DNA of 64,000 nucleotides from positions 1 through 64,000 of the forward strand of contig ARYC01017212.1 in the NCBI GenBank assembly GCA_000711775.1, given 5' to 3'. A model generated the notes under the pieces. That model ran no database searches and had not been told where the DNA came from. It was given only the letters and a program-made list of their open reading frames with translations. Positions within the stretch are counted from its first letter, which is position 1. Each line of letters begins with the position of its first letter. The DNA comes from Oxytricha trifallax. Lineage: Eukaryota > Ciliophora > Spirotrichea > Sporadotrichida > Oxytrichidae. Positions 23,550 through 35,759 of the stretch are shown piece after piece. A program made the position numbers and the translations under genes.

Positions 23550-25178
23550 TCAAGAGAATATTTAAACTAATGAAAAATTAATCCAACAAAATTATTATTA
23601 TAGAAAATTACTTTAGCTAATTGTGATTACATAGGCATTTTATATTTGTTAATTGAATATTTTATCTCTTTATTACCTTCTTAATTAAGTTCTTTCATTA
23701 CCTAAGCCTGTCCATTTTACTCTTTGATTGTGTGGTATAGGGGATAGTTCTAAATACTGACCACCAGGAACAAGCTATTCAATCATCTCATAAATTTAAT
23801 CTGGCTTCCTTGATTACTCCCTTAGCTATGCAAAAAATACATTATGGCTGAATGAGTCTTAGACTTTTACCTTTAGCAGCTAAATTGCCCTTTGTACCTT
23901 GCCATTATACAGAACTCATAGCAGTGTCTTAAGAAATAGCCTATACCTTCTCTGATTATTAATTTTTTGTCTATTTGTATCCAGGTTATTATTTCTACAC
24001 TTTCATAGTTGTGATCATCTAAATGCTTTAAGGCAGCCTCCAACTTTTTATTAGTAATCCACAAAAAATAATAGCCGTCTTTTTGAAGATCTTTAAGTGG
24101 AATTTTGTCAAGAAATTCTCTGTCTTTTAAGGCAGGGTAGTTCAAATTACAGGCAGTATAATCCCAGGGTCCATCACTAAGCAAACATCAAACCTGTTAC
24201 CACATTTGTCAACTTCATAGTATTTTTTAATTCAATTCCAAACCTCTGTATTTTATTTTGAGCCTTAATATTACACAGAACCATTCTTCTCTGCCTCAAA
24301 CCCCATTTGATACAATTTTGTTAGTATTCTTTCTCTTTTAATACAAGGTTTTCAACAATATCCTCTGTTTTAACTAGTTCACATTTATATTAATTTTGAG
24401 ATTACTGAGAGTCACTTAGGTCTAAATCTTTTTCTTAATCAAGTTCTTTATCTTAATTTTAGATTTTCTTGATTTCATCATCTGATATTTCATTTATAAT
24501 TTTTTCAACAACTTTTATTAATCTTTCTCCAAATTAATCATTCAAAATCGTTATAAGATCTTCGCAACTTCTAATTTAATCAACTAAAGTTGCAATTTTC
24601 TTTTTATAGTAGTGACACTGCTCTAAATACTTTTACTTCATTTGTTTTTTCTCATTCATGCACATTCTATTTTTGCAGAATTTTTTATTTTAGCAAATTT
24701 TTAAAGGAATCTTATTTTTCTCTGACTTTTAATTCTAGGAGTTTGATTTCTATTGTTATAATTTAATTGATTCATTAAAGGGTTCATTTTATTAACTTTT
24801 ACACTGACCATTTGCTAATTTATATAACTGATCATTTAATTCTTAATTTGAATTGATTGAATCTCTTAAAATCATTTGCTATTTATACCAGTTCCTAAAC
24901 TCACTAAATTATTTAAATTAAGTTTCTAACTTGGAAATTTAGTCTTAGTTAAATTTTAAGTGTTTTCTCAATCTATTATAATAATTGCTAAGATTTAGGG
25001 GTTTTCCTGCTTATAAGTTTCGGATATGCTTATCATTAATTAGTAGTTTAATATTTTAGTCGTCGTCGTTGGAACAAAGATAATTGGGAAGTTAATATAA
25101 AGAATTTAAGCTTTAATTATTTTGAAAATTTTCATGATGAAAATTTATACCTCTAGATTTTAAATATTTTCTAAAGCG
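23550..25178 (-). pseudogene. MT-A70 family adenine methyltransferase (copy 2), nearly complete
   Basis: The N-terminal half is long, Q/N-rich and partly coiled-coil. It contains a Cys cluster ICQNKKFCKNRMCMNEKK (about 24,610-24,700) that could bind metal. The methyltransferase core follows a frame change near 24,280. It reads DVLLSDGPWDY (about 24,150-24,190), where the family normally has DPPW. It continues with GYYFLWITNKKLEAALKHL, REGIGYFLRHCYEFCIMARY and then, in another frame, QSRKPDQIYEMIEQLVPGGQ and LELSPIPHNQRVKWTGLGNE (about 23,720-23,810). That block is diagnostic of MT-A70. Open frame extends upstream to a TGA at 25,179, with no clear Met. Such enzymes methylate adenine N6, and ciliate MTA1 acts on DNA. 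Activity is doubtful here because the frame is broken and the second catalytic residue is Gly. Confidence 0.8.
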
Positions 25179-25181
25179 TCA

Positions 25182-26995
25182 AGTCTATAATTTTAATGAT
25201 CTTAAAACTATCAATCAATTTAATTTTTATAGTTGATATAATGCTATTAAACTATTAATATGCAAGTTGTTGAGTAAATTATGAAGAGCTTTGCATTAAA
25301 CTGCTTTATTGACTGAATTAATAGTTTAGAGCCGTTTATTTTTAGGCTTATGGCCAAACGCTTTACACAGGAAGTTGATAGTAATAATTGTAAATGTTGA
25401 AGGTAGGGTTCATCAAAAATAATCTTAGAGTAAAGATTTATAGAATAAAAATGTAAATATTTTAATATTTTAGGTCGACTTATACATGTAATTAAAAACT
25501 AACTCTGAGAGTTTGAATATTTAGAAAATTGTACGTAATATATAAAAATTAGAAAGCTAGAGTTTTTTATAATTTTATTTAATTTTAAATTGTTTTATAT
25601 CTGCAATGAACCATTGTTTTATTTTTTAAAAAAAAAAAGATTAAATTATAATCAAATATCCATATAATTTAATTTCAAATTATGAGTTATCAAAGTAAAA
25701 AAAAACAATTCAATTAAGATAGAGTTCGTTTTACTTAACACTAAGCAAATAATTATAAAAATGCGCAAGAATAAAAAATATTTGAAGAGAAGATTTTAAT
25801 TACCAAAATTAACATAATAAGTAAGTCTAATTATAGAAAATTAAATTTAAATAATTATTTAAAGTTAAGTTAAACAAGAGCATCCACATATTAGTGTGTT
25901 ACACGTTAGTGGAATTAAGATGTCTCTTTTTTCAACATATAAAAAGAAATAAAAAAATAACAAAAGTTAATATAATTACTTGGTGTATAGTACAAAATAA
26001 GAAAGTCTTTTTAACTCTCAAAGAGTTATACTTGGCAAGTGAGGAATTAAAAAAATTAAATTCATCTAAATTATCCAAGCAAAAAATTAATTGTTTATGA
26101 ACAAGCTCTTATTTAAAAATAACAAAATTACCTTGAGAAAAAAAATAATAGTCTCAGCAAACTACATTCGTAATTTTTCCTCTTGGTTGAATTTTTCCCA
26201 ATAATTCAACTTGAATTAGAAAAAGAACTCAATTAATGTTAATAAACTAAAAATTTATAATAAAGTTACAAAAAATGATGAATCACTATAGAATAAGTCC
26301 AGGCGATAAAGTAATTTATAATTTGTTAATATGTAAAATAAGTTATCTTTCTGTGTTTATAGAAGTTCGAGGAATTGGAGATATCTGTAATAAGTGAATA
26401 CAAGTGAGATACCTTAACACGACTCTAATTAAAATTCTCAGAAATTCAAAATTCCAAATGAGTCCTTTTACTAATAGTTAAAGCATCTGAAATTTTTCTA
26501 AATATCTAGCAAACATAATATGCGCTTTTCAAATCTAAAATTTTAAAAGAATTGATATAACCAATTTTGAGAAATATTGATTTCGATTCATTTCAACTTA
26601 AAAAAATCAAGAAATTTATTAGGAAATATTGAAAATTTGAAAAATTAAAAACCCCTTTCAGTCCTCAATTTAATTAATGAAAGTAAAATAATCAATTATC
26701 TCCTGCATTATTAAAGAGCAAACAATTCTTTGAATAATAAAAGATAGATATATTATTTAAAGCCAAGCTAAGAAAAAATTGGCGTACCTACACTAATTTA
26801 TCATGAATTATTCAGTATATACCATTAAAATAAATTAAGTAAAGATCCAGGGAGTTTACAAATTTCTAAAAAAATCTTTAGCTAAAAAAATATTTTAGTA
26901 AAAACTATTTTGGAATAATTTTTTTAAATAAAATATATAAGGCAGAAAATTTAACCGAATATTAGCTGGTTCTTTAAGAAAATGTATTTGGACAA
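25182..26995. other. AT-rich spacer, no gene recognised
   Basis: A few open stretches (for example 25,894-26,100) have AT-driven composition only. No motif or inverted repeat seen. Confidence 0.4.
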
Positions 26996-27000
26996 CAAAA

Positions 27001-28634
27001 TCAACTAGAATCTGCTTCAATAAGATAAAGCATAGCGAAATTAAGGTATTTAAGGTAAGCTTTTGGCAACCAATTAAAATTAAGACTCGTTATATGATTG
27101 GCATAGTTTAAAATCATTTGTTTTATTAATAAGTTTGTTAAGAACAAAAATTACGAATTTACTTACTTATTTTCAGTATTGAAAAATTTCGAATCAAAGA
27201 AGAAGCTTTTTATATGCGCAAAAATTTTCTCTACAGTAGCCAGATAAAATTAATAAGGGCCTAAGAAAACTATGGGAATTTAAAGTAGTCTGATCTTTTA
27301 TCTGAAAAACGAGCTTTTATGATATGTTGCATTTTCAATCTGCACAATAAACTTCTCTCTCCAAGTTTAATCTTATTTTTCAAGTAGACAGCAAAGTTTT
27401 AAGATGAAGTTAAAAAGCTTAATCTTTTATCTCTCCCTGATTTGACTGTGAAATGCGTTTGGCCATCGATAAATGCGGCAGCAATTATATTGAGTTTGAT
27501 TACTCCTCGCTTTAAAGTTGAGAAACTTTACTGACCAATTGGTTCCCAACCTTTGTGAGAGGGATTATTGTGCTAAATACTGCTCTCATCCACATTTATA
27601 ATAATCTTATTATCGAACAGTTACTAAATGTAATTTGCAGCAGTTAGTCGTCTTAGGCTTTTTTATCTGTAATTAGAAGAACGCTTGTCTAAATAGTAGA
27701 TCTTTTTCAAACTATAATGAAGGTTTTTCCTCAAGATTATACGTATTTATGATATGCTCTGATTTACAGCAAACGATGTTTTCAACAGGTTACTAATTTA
27801 TTGAAGCGATTCAAGCCCTTAATGCTGTTAAACGATATTGGAAATAAGTAAAGCAACTCCACTAAGTTTATAAGCTTTTATCTATTAATTCTCATAATTT
27901 ATAATTTGGGTAGACCTTGATTTCTAGAATTTTTAAATTATCTACTTAACTCTGTAGTAGGATACTTTACATCTCCTCGTTAAGTCTTGCTTGCTAACCT
28001 TAAAGTTTTCATACAAGCTATAAAATCTACTTTCCATCCCTTAAGTGCTTATTGGTTTTTATTTTCTCTTCCTAGCGTTCTGCTTAGCTTTTATTTTTTG
28101 AATTTAAGAGCCTAGAGATGCAATTCTTCTTTGTCATCTATCAAGGCAGGACTCTCACATTACTATTTGAATTATTGGAAAACTAATTTTAATTATGTTC
28201 ATTATAGATTTTAGATTAATTGTCCATATTTTAACCCAATAATAGTCTGAAATGTAAAATAAAAGCTTTCTCAAGATAGTCGGTAATTAATTCTCGGGAA
28301 AAATGCTACTCGATCTTTTTGTTCTTTTTTATTATTCATGTTGTGCAAAAGGATCAATAATCTAGTTTGGATAATTTTTTGACGAGATTACTCTAAAAGC
28401 TAAATTTCTATTCTTTTTTTCAATTAGGTCAAGTTCCACTATCTATATTGGTACTTCCTGTGATACATAAGTTTGTATAAGTTGAGTGGAAATGTAATTA
28501 AGTCTTATGACTAAACTCGATTAATTCAAATCCTTCATTTCAGATGAAGCATCGGACTCAAAGGAGTCTTAACTTGAACTATCAGTATTATGTTTGTAAA
28601 AATTCCTGATATCACTCTGCTTTAAACACTCCAT
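27001..28634 (-). pseudogene. IS630/Tc1-mariner-type DDE transposase, at least two frame changes
   Basis: ATG at 28,634 opens MECLKQSDIRNFYKHNTDSS. After an acidic/serine N-terminus comes a helix-turn-helix-like region, SLYENFKVSKQDLTRRCKVS (about 28,000). The catalytic core then shows the first Asp in IIINVDESSIQHNN (about 27,570-27,610), followed by HKGWEPIG and LNIIAAAFIDGQTHFTVKSG. The second block is IVQIENATYHKSSFFR (about 27,300), with Glu-Asn where Asp-Asn is usual. The third is LATVEKIFAHIKS (about 27,230). The order D...N..H...E with the VEK..AHIK ending is typical of IS630/Tc1 enzymes. About 250 residues around the first Asp are open without a stop. The frame shifts between the first and second blocks. 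It lies between the MT-A70 gene and the small gene. Confidence 0.75.
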
Positions 28635-28859
28635 ATTTGATAAGAATTATTTTAGCAATAACATGAAAAACTATGAACTAATAACTTTTCTCTAAAGAGA
28701 ATAATTATTCTATTAAATATAATAAATCATTTTTAGTGATTAATAAATAACTGAAATTAGACAACAAAAATTCAATGATTAATAACTAGAGGAATCAGTG
28801 AATTATTATTTAAAGTTGTAATAATAACTAGAAAATGCAATATAGATTTTAAGAAGTCA

Positions 28860-29399
28860 ACGTGCACCAAGTAAGATAGAATATTGGAAACAAAAAAGGA
28901 GTTATATGACTTCTTGACGCAAAAGTGTGGAGCCTATCTACCAAAGTTAACATGCTCAAATGTATACTTTTTCAAAGCCATTTTGAACGGAGAAAAAGAG
29001 GTAAGATTAGGTAGATACTTAGATTTTAGTATCTCAAAGATGGGGTAAACTAAATGATTTATGAGGCTAAATTGAAAAGAAGAGAAATACTTGATTAAAC
29101 ATAAAACCTTATTGTGTACATGAAGGCAGAGTTTGCTCAAGCTCTGCAAAGTTCCCTATCCTATAGCGGTAAGAGCAATATAACAAAATGATTTTTAAGT
29201 ACAAAAAAGCCGATCTGCTCATTTGATAAAGCAAAGTTCATAAAGAAAACGTAGAATGAACGAAGAAGAGGAAGTTATAGGAGAGGAATTCGCACTAAAG
29301 GGAAGCAAATAGAAATATTTATAGGAGAACAAAAGAATGAGAGATGAGTTCAATGGCATGAGAGGGCAAATTGATGAACTATTAAATTAAAAAGATTGA
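28860..29399 (+). CDS. Small unknown gene (copy 2), better preserved
   Basis: Blocks in order: KKELYDFLTQKCGAYLPKLT, CSNVYFFKAILNGEKEV, MIYEAKLKRREILDQTQNLI, MKAEFAQALQSSLSYSGKSN and EEEEVIGEEFALKGSKQKYL. The basic helical tail then ends at TGA 29,397-29,399. Just after GEKEV the DNA reads GTAAGATTAGG...ATTTTAG (about 29,002-29,033), a plausible short intron. Copy 1 has a related interval ending in CTTTAG at the same codon. The region between GEKEV and MIYEAK is shorter than in copy 1. At least one frame problem remains near 29,180. No known domain; the high-charge C-terminus suggests a coiled coil. Conservation between copies supports real coding. Confidence 0.55.
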
Positions 29400-29404
29400 A
29401 TTTG

Positions 29405-30465
29405 ATAAAAATTGGAGTTAGTTAATAATGTAGGAAATCAAAAAACCTAGATAAAAGCCTTAGTCAATATTTATTTAATCCTAATATAATATATTGATTT
29501 TTTAAATTATTAAAAATAATAAAATGGTTTGTTCTCATATTTTTATAGGACTATCTACTATATACCTTTTTAGTTCAATGCTGTAATTATAAGTCCCTCG
29601 TTCGATTTTATTAGAAAACTACTACATTATAATAATATATGAATTTACAAACTTCCAATACTAGAAACAAATCAAACACAACTTTACAAGCTGAAATCTG
29701 TTTATTAAATAACAATAATATCATATGTAATTATTCTATTATTTATAATTAACTACATGCGTTTTTCATTAAAACTTATAACTTTTTCTCCATCTCTAAA
29801 TACAGATCATCATTTATAGTGAATGATTTTAAGTTTGTTGCTTTTTTTAGCAACATTTATTTCACTATTTAAGTTATTCTTTTTTTTCTGAAAAATGAAT
29901 ACTGAATTAGAGGATTGATAAGCTATATAATTATAAGGAGTTTCATAATTGTGACTTTCTAAAATTAGTCTATTCAGAAATTATATCATTTTGGCGATGT
30001 TATTTGAGATCAATAAAATAAAGATGTAAATAGAAAGTCTTAATTAATAGCTCATGAGTAGAATAACTTCACACTAAACTTAGCATTAATCGAATAATCT
30101 ATTTCATTCAATCTAACATTGACATATAAAGTAAAACCTCTCTGATTGTTTTTAATTTACAAAACTATTAATACCTAATTTTATTAAGTTATTATAATAT
30201 AATACCTTTCTTATAAACGTTTATAGATTTCTTTGATAATTTATAATCCCTATTTTTTAAACAAATTTGACCTAATTCATTGCATGAGAGCGGAGTGATT
30301 GATGATGGAGGAAGGTTACTAAACGAGCATCAAAATTTTAAAATATGAATTGACGGAGAATGAGCAAAATGATTTTTCATCATTTAAACTCTTAAATTTA
30401 ATTTAACACCATTAAGATTGAAATTATTTGTTGTCAAATTTCCTCTGTCGCCCATGATCATTTTA
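29405..30465. other. AT-rich DNA, nothing recognised
   Basis: No frame or repeat with support. Confidence 0.4.
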
Positions 30466-30469
30466 AATC

Positions 30470-30865
30470 ATAATGATTGTATGACAGATTATTTCTATCT
30501 CTTTTTTGTAACTGCCTAATTATCTGAGATCACGGGTCTTCTCATAATGTTTGTTTCGACCATATCTACTCTACCCTACAATAGGGTTAATTTTCTAGGA
30601 AGAATTTCATTCATCAAATTTGTTTTAGTTAAATGACTTTTTAGCAAGGTTCCGCCCACTGAGGTCAATAACATCTTCTACAACTTATTAAGCTTCTAGA
30701 TCTATTTTCTCTGTTTTTACTCTGACCTTTGAATTATCCTTTATCTATCTCTTGTTTTTCTTCCCTGGTAGTTCTTTCTTAATCTTGTCCTATACTTCGT
30801 GCATGAAATCAGCTGACTTGTTAATTTTATTTTCAATAAGAGGGAGAGATTTGGTATAAAATTTA
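30470..30865 (-). pseudogene. Unknown basic protein fragment
   Basis: A good frame of about 130 codons with one TGA. It contains LIENKINKSADFMHEVQDKI, KKELPGKKNKRQIKDNSKVR, KIDLEAQQVVEDVIDLSGRN and LAKKSFNQNKFDE, then after the TGA YGRNKHYEKTRDLRQLGSYK. The NKSAD element also occurs in the C-terminal tail of SecA-like copy 1 (about 4,780). This fragment may therefore be a displaced tail of SecA-like copy 2, although 650 bp of AT-rich DNA separate them. No family. Confidence 0.42.
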
Positions 30866-30869
30866 AATA

Positions 30870-31515
30870 TTCAAGTGTTTTAACAAATAAATACAGTAAT
30901 AATATCATAATAAATTTTTTAAAAATAAATAACTTAATGTATTTTTGAGAATTAGTTTATAGAAATGTAAGTTAATCGAGAAAAGTTGACGAGAATTTCT
31001 CGATTGCCTTACATTAATTTGTTTAATTAAGTTTGAATTATTACATCTTTTAAAAGTTAAAATGTAGATAATATTTATTTATGAGTGAAAAAATAATTTT
31101 ATTAAACTTTAGTAAATGAGAGTTGATATTAACATAAAGTTAGAACATATTATTTTTATTTTATTAACATTATTCTCTTATATTTTACTTCATTTTAAAG
31201 TATGATTATTTTAAAACTTGATCATCGAGGCTCTATTAATCAATATTGATTGCCTAAGTTTAAAACAGTTTATAAAAGTTAAAACTTTTTTATCAAATGT
31301 ACTATAGTTTATTCAATAAAATATTTTAATCAAACATGGGATAATATCGTTTTAATAATTTCTATTCAGTTTGAAATCTTATTAACTTAATTTAGTATGA
31401 ACTAATAAAATAATATTATAACATAATTTAAAATTCATTAATCTTTAAGAATCAATTTATCGTATTATCAAAAAGCAGCAACTCGTTACTCACTAAATTT
31501 TAACTATATTATTTC
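30870..31515. other. AT-rich DNA, nothing recognised
   Basis: A short inverted repeat around 30,965-31,015 (GTAAGTTAATCGAGAAA and a partial complement) could form a hairpin. No gene seen. Confidence 0.4.
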
Positions 31516-31521
31516 CTTGAG

Positions 31522-34500
31522 TCACCTATTTTTTTGAAATTTTACCAATTGTTTTGAAATTGATGCTTCGCTAGCAACTTTCAAGAACTTAGGTTATTAT
31601 TATGAATGGGCTTAGTTACTTTGAGATAACTACTAGCAGCTTTAATCATTTAAATAAGCAATTTCCCTTTAGCTGCTACTTGAATTCATAATATTTTGAA
31701 TCGAGCTTTCATGATTTTAAAATGAATGAACACTGACTTCATTAGCATTTATGGAGACATCAATGGCTGCTTTACACTCCATTCTTGAGCCTTTTATATC
31801 TTGCATCGATTTTTATTAGCTTCCCTTCAAAATCCCAAGGTATGTTTAAAGCGCTCCCAGTTTTTAATGTGCTTAATTTTCCATGACTTGCTATTGAAAT
31901 TAGACGACCTATTCAACTATTTCCTTGCAACCTTGCTTGTATACCATTTGTTAATAAGTGCCTTTCTTGTTAGTCTTCCGACCCTCCCAATAATTTAATC
32001 AAGTGACCTAGTAGAAAACACATCACCAACGATCATGAATAATCCTCCATTAAACTCGATTTCATGAGAAGTTTTGAAATCAGTTCCTCTTCCATATTGC
32101 TCGTTCATGAGGAACACTCCGAATTGGCCATCAATGTTCTTTTGAGAAAATTATTATTCAAACTAAACCTCAAGCTTAGGGCCTTTAACATTTTTCATAG
32201 AATGAAAAGGAATGTTAGAAAACTTTTTAAAGTAATTTCCTATTATTATGTAAGACTATTGAGCGACTATCAAAACATAAGTCAGCTTACAATATTTGAG
32301 ACAAATCTCGTAAATTCTCTTGCAATAATCTACTTAATTTGATGAAACCAGTTCCTGTTGTAACTTAACTCTCTTATCCCCCATCAGACAGCTGAGTTTT
32401 GGAAACACAGTATCCTCCGTTTCAAATGCAACCTTTAGGCAGCTCAGTTCTTATTGTGAAATAACGGAGCCAGTAATACCAACGATCCCCTTCGCAGTAG
32501 AAATAAAATCAATCAGATCTCAAATTTATTTATCACAACCTTCTAACAAGATCTAATCATAGTCATCTATAATCACAAACGAATTCTTCCATCTTTGAAG
32601 TCTTAATTTGCGGACACATTTTGAAGCACCTTTTGAGACAGGTAATAGACACCAGGTAAAGAGCTGTATTAATTGACGTTAACATTTAGAGATAAGTCTA
32701 TGATAAGTTTTTCTTCTCATCCCACAAAACAAGATGCTCATTCTTTCCAATCACGAAAACAGGTTCTCTGTGCTGCTAAGCTAGTAATATTGCGTAGGTA
32801 GAACATAAAAGAGTCTTTCCGTTTCCCATCCCAATATTAATGAGAGTAAACTTTTAGTTTTGCCACATTAGGAAATTCAAGCAAAGTTTTTAAAGTGACA
32901 TGAAAGAAAATCCCATCAACTACTAGAATAATTCAGCTATTTTGATTCATTTAAAGCTTGCAATTGCATTTTAAAACAAAAGTCTTAAAATTATATAGAA
33001 TCTGAGTTCAATTTCTTAAACTTACTTATTATCTACTTGAGCTCCTACTCATTAAAGTCATTTGCTTAGTTTGGTGTATGCATAAGCTAGTTTAGCTTTG
33101 TAAAATCTGCTTTAAGGCAATCAATAATGATATTTCTCCTGCATCTAATATCTTTTTCTTGTTGGATAAATGCCAAGTTGTTACTAAGTTCAGAGAGCTC
33201 ATCGATCTTGTTTACCCAGAGTGGATTATTCTACTTTAGCTCAAGAGACACTGATTGCTAGAAAAAAGTAATGTCCTCTTAATCAATGTAATTAATCCCA
33301 TTTTTGTTTAAAGATCTCGCTCATTGTGTTTATAAATTCGTCAAGTTTTTAGAAAGAATGGGAACTTGAAATAGCGCATATCAAAATAAAGTCCCCAACA
33401 ACGTTGATTGGCACATGAAGAATTAGTCTTTGGCCTTGATCCTCCTTTAGTATTTAGATGAAAGCTTTATTTAAGCACAATAGAGTATTAGGCAGCAATC
33501 TTACAGCCTGCGAGTCTATATTGAATAGCTAAAACGTCCCAATCATAAGAGGAATGATTCGGATGTTGCTCTTATCCAAATAAATACTTCTTCTTAAAGC
33601 TTTTCCAGACATTATGGCTCATTAATGAAAATATAGTTTGATAGCCCGAGAGCTTGCTCAGTATTAGGTCTTTGAGCAAGCAACAGCATAGAACTCTTTA
33701 AGAGGTCCTAATCGATTTCTATAATCTCGTGGTTGTAATAGAGCAATGAGGAAACAAAGAGCCTTGTCTTTAATGATAGGTTTACGCTTGAGCTCATGTT
33801 CAATTCATAAATCAGTCTGAACATGTTCTCATATAAATTTTCTAAACAAGCAGTTTTTTAATTTTATAGAAATTCTTTAAACTTTAGCTGTTCCTTTTGA
33901 ATATTTTATGTATAAAGTCTTGTCTTCCCTAAGGCTAAAGTATCATATATTCTCAAATATAAATAAAGGTCATTTCAGATTGTATCTTGGCACCATAATT
34001 ACTTGAGAATTGTGATTATCAATTTGGACTGGCTTCAGGTCTTCTCCAGGAAAGTGCGGCATACCAATTTCAATGAAGTAAGTTTGATTATTAGTCAAAT
34101 GTTTAGCTAAAGAAATTTCCCAATGCTTTTGTCTTTGACAGGTTTCGTTTAATTCTTGGTAGATTTATTGATGATAAACTTGCTTAAATGCCTGGACAAG
34201 TCCTGTGATCCAATCAAAGGTTTGAATTCCTCCATTTCGAGTATCTTGCTTATATCATAGCTGTGATTAGGTAGAATTAATTTTGCTTTGTCAATCAAAT
34301 CTGGAAGTTTCACGATTAAATATTATGGCTTTCTTCCTCTTTTTCTATCAGGGTGTGATAGGTTCTCTTCAGTCTATTAATCTACTTTCTAAACTCTCTA
34401 CTAAATGAAAGATTGAGGGGGTCTTTTCTAGAACTCAAGAGATTTAATAGAATTAAAGTTTTCTGAAGCTAAATCTCTTTTAAGCCTTTTAAAATTCATT

Positions 34501-34785
34501 GAGGCCTCAAGAATTTCCAAATTTTTAGGGTTTAACATACTTTTGCCGCTTTATTCAGAAATTAGATTTAAATTTCAAGATTATATACTATTAATCTGCT
34601 GTCTAAATTAAGAAAGAGCGCTATCTTAATTGTCTTAATACATAAAAGGATCTCAAATTAGGTGTATTTGGTCTCTTTCTACCTCTTAATTCATAAAAAT
34701 GTAACGAGAGGCTGGCGACTCATTGAAGAGATCATTAAGAGCAATTGAAAAGAATTTATTTGATTATTCAACGAAATCTACTCAA
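31522..34785 (-). pseudogene. SecA-like DEAD-type ATPase gene (copy 2)
   Basis: Same family and architecture as the gene at 4.5-8.3 kb. The N-terminal part runs long and open from about 34,560 to 34,090. It includes LASENFNSIKSLEFQKRPPQ, then YLIVKLPDLIDKAKLILPNH and ISKILEMEEFKPLIGSQDLS. The core shows Walker A INIGMGNGKTLLC (about 32,815-32,855), FVIIDDYDQIL (DDYD where copy 1 has DEYD, about 32,550-32,580) and FGVFLMNEQYGRGTDFKT (about 32,060-32,120). Motif VI is RSLDQIIGRVGRLTRK (about 31,960-32,010). It ends at TGA 31,522-31,524 after KFLKVASEASISKQLVKFQK. It is better preserved than copy 1 through GRGT to motif VI but still has several frame changes and TGAs. In both places it is convergent with the small gene. 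Confidence 0.72.
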
Positions 34786-34799
34786 TATCTTGCTGAGAG

Positions 34800-35750
34800 A
34801 AGCAAGAATTACTATTTCTTGCATTTGAGTAACCACTCTAAATTCTAATAAACAAGATCCAATGGCCACTCTGGCTAATCACCTCAACACGTTGTTGCCA
34901 CTATGTTTAGACTTATTTTTCAATAGAAATTCTGATAATTGTCAATGAAGTTAATACTCTTTCGGGACTATATTGCAAGTTGGAGGTATTAAGCGCCTTA
35001 ATTGTAATTAAGACAAGTTAATACTTAATTAAGCCATAAAACTCGTATATATTCATAAACTTAGGACTTTATTGCATAATATAACAAATAATTTCAAAAA
35101 TAAATAATAAGCGATGAAAAAACGTAATTATGAAGTAGGGGTTATAAGAGAAAATGAAAAGATTTTATTTTACAATCAATTATCAATAAATATGGGATGA
35201 AAGACCCTTAATTAACATTCTTATTCTTTCTTTATATTTAAATATTTAAATTAAGATAACTAATTCTCTATTCAAAATAGAAAATTTAGCTTTATAAATT
35301 ATAGAGGAGAATTCGTAATAATAAAAAGCTCAATCTCATTCGTTAACCTTTACTTCATTAATAATATTCTATAATATTTTAATTTAGTATATTTAGAAGA
35401 ATATGATATAAATAATGAATACAATAGATTAATATATTTATGGGACATTTATTTCTTACTCATTGAATTTATAGCAATCGGACTATTATAATTTTATAAC
35501 TTCGATATGTATAGAGAGTGACCACCTTCAAATATATTATGGAAAGATTTTGAGAGCAATCAGTCCTCTAAGCTTAGCAATAGAATAATTCAACATTAAT
35601 AATTGACTGGATGAACTAGGGTATTTTTTTGTAATTTGATAGTACAGTTGTGAAAAATAATTCATACTATAGAGATATCTACATCAATAACATAGTGGTA
35701 AATGGTTTAGGAAAGCTGATAGTACAGCAACCTCAAATCTCAATAGTAAC
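34800..35750. other. Mostly AT-rich spacer between divergent genes
   Basis: It holds the uncertain 5' edges of the SecA-like gene (-) and the beta-helix gene (+). Weakly protein-like frames occur at 34,800-34,960 and 35,640-35,750, but no start can be fixed. Confidence 0.35.
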
Positions 35751-35759
35751 ACTCATAAT

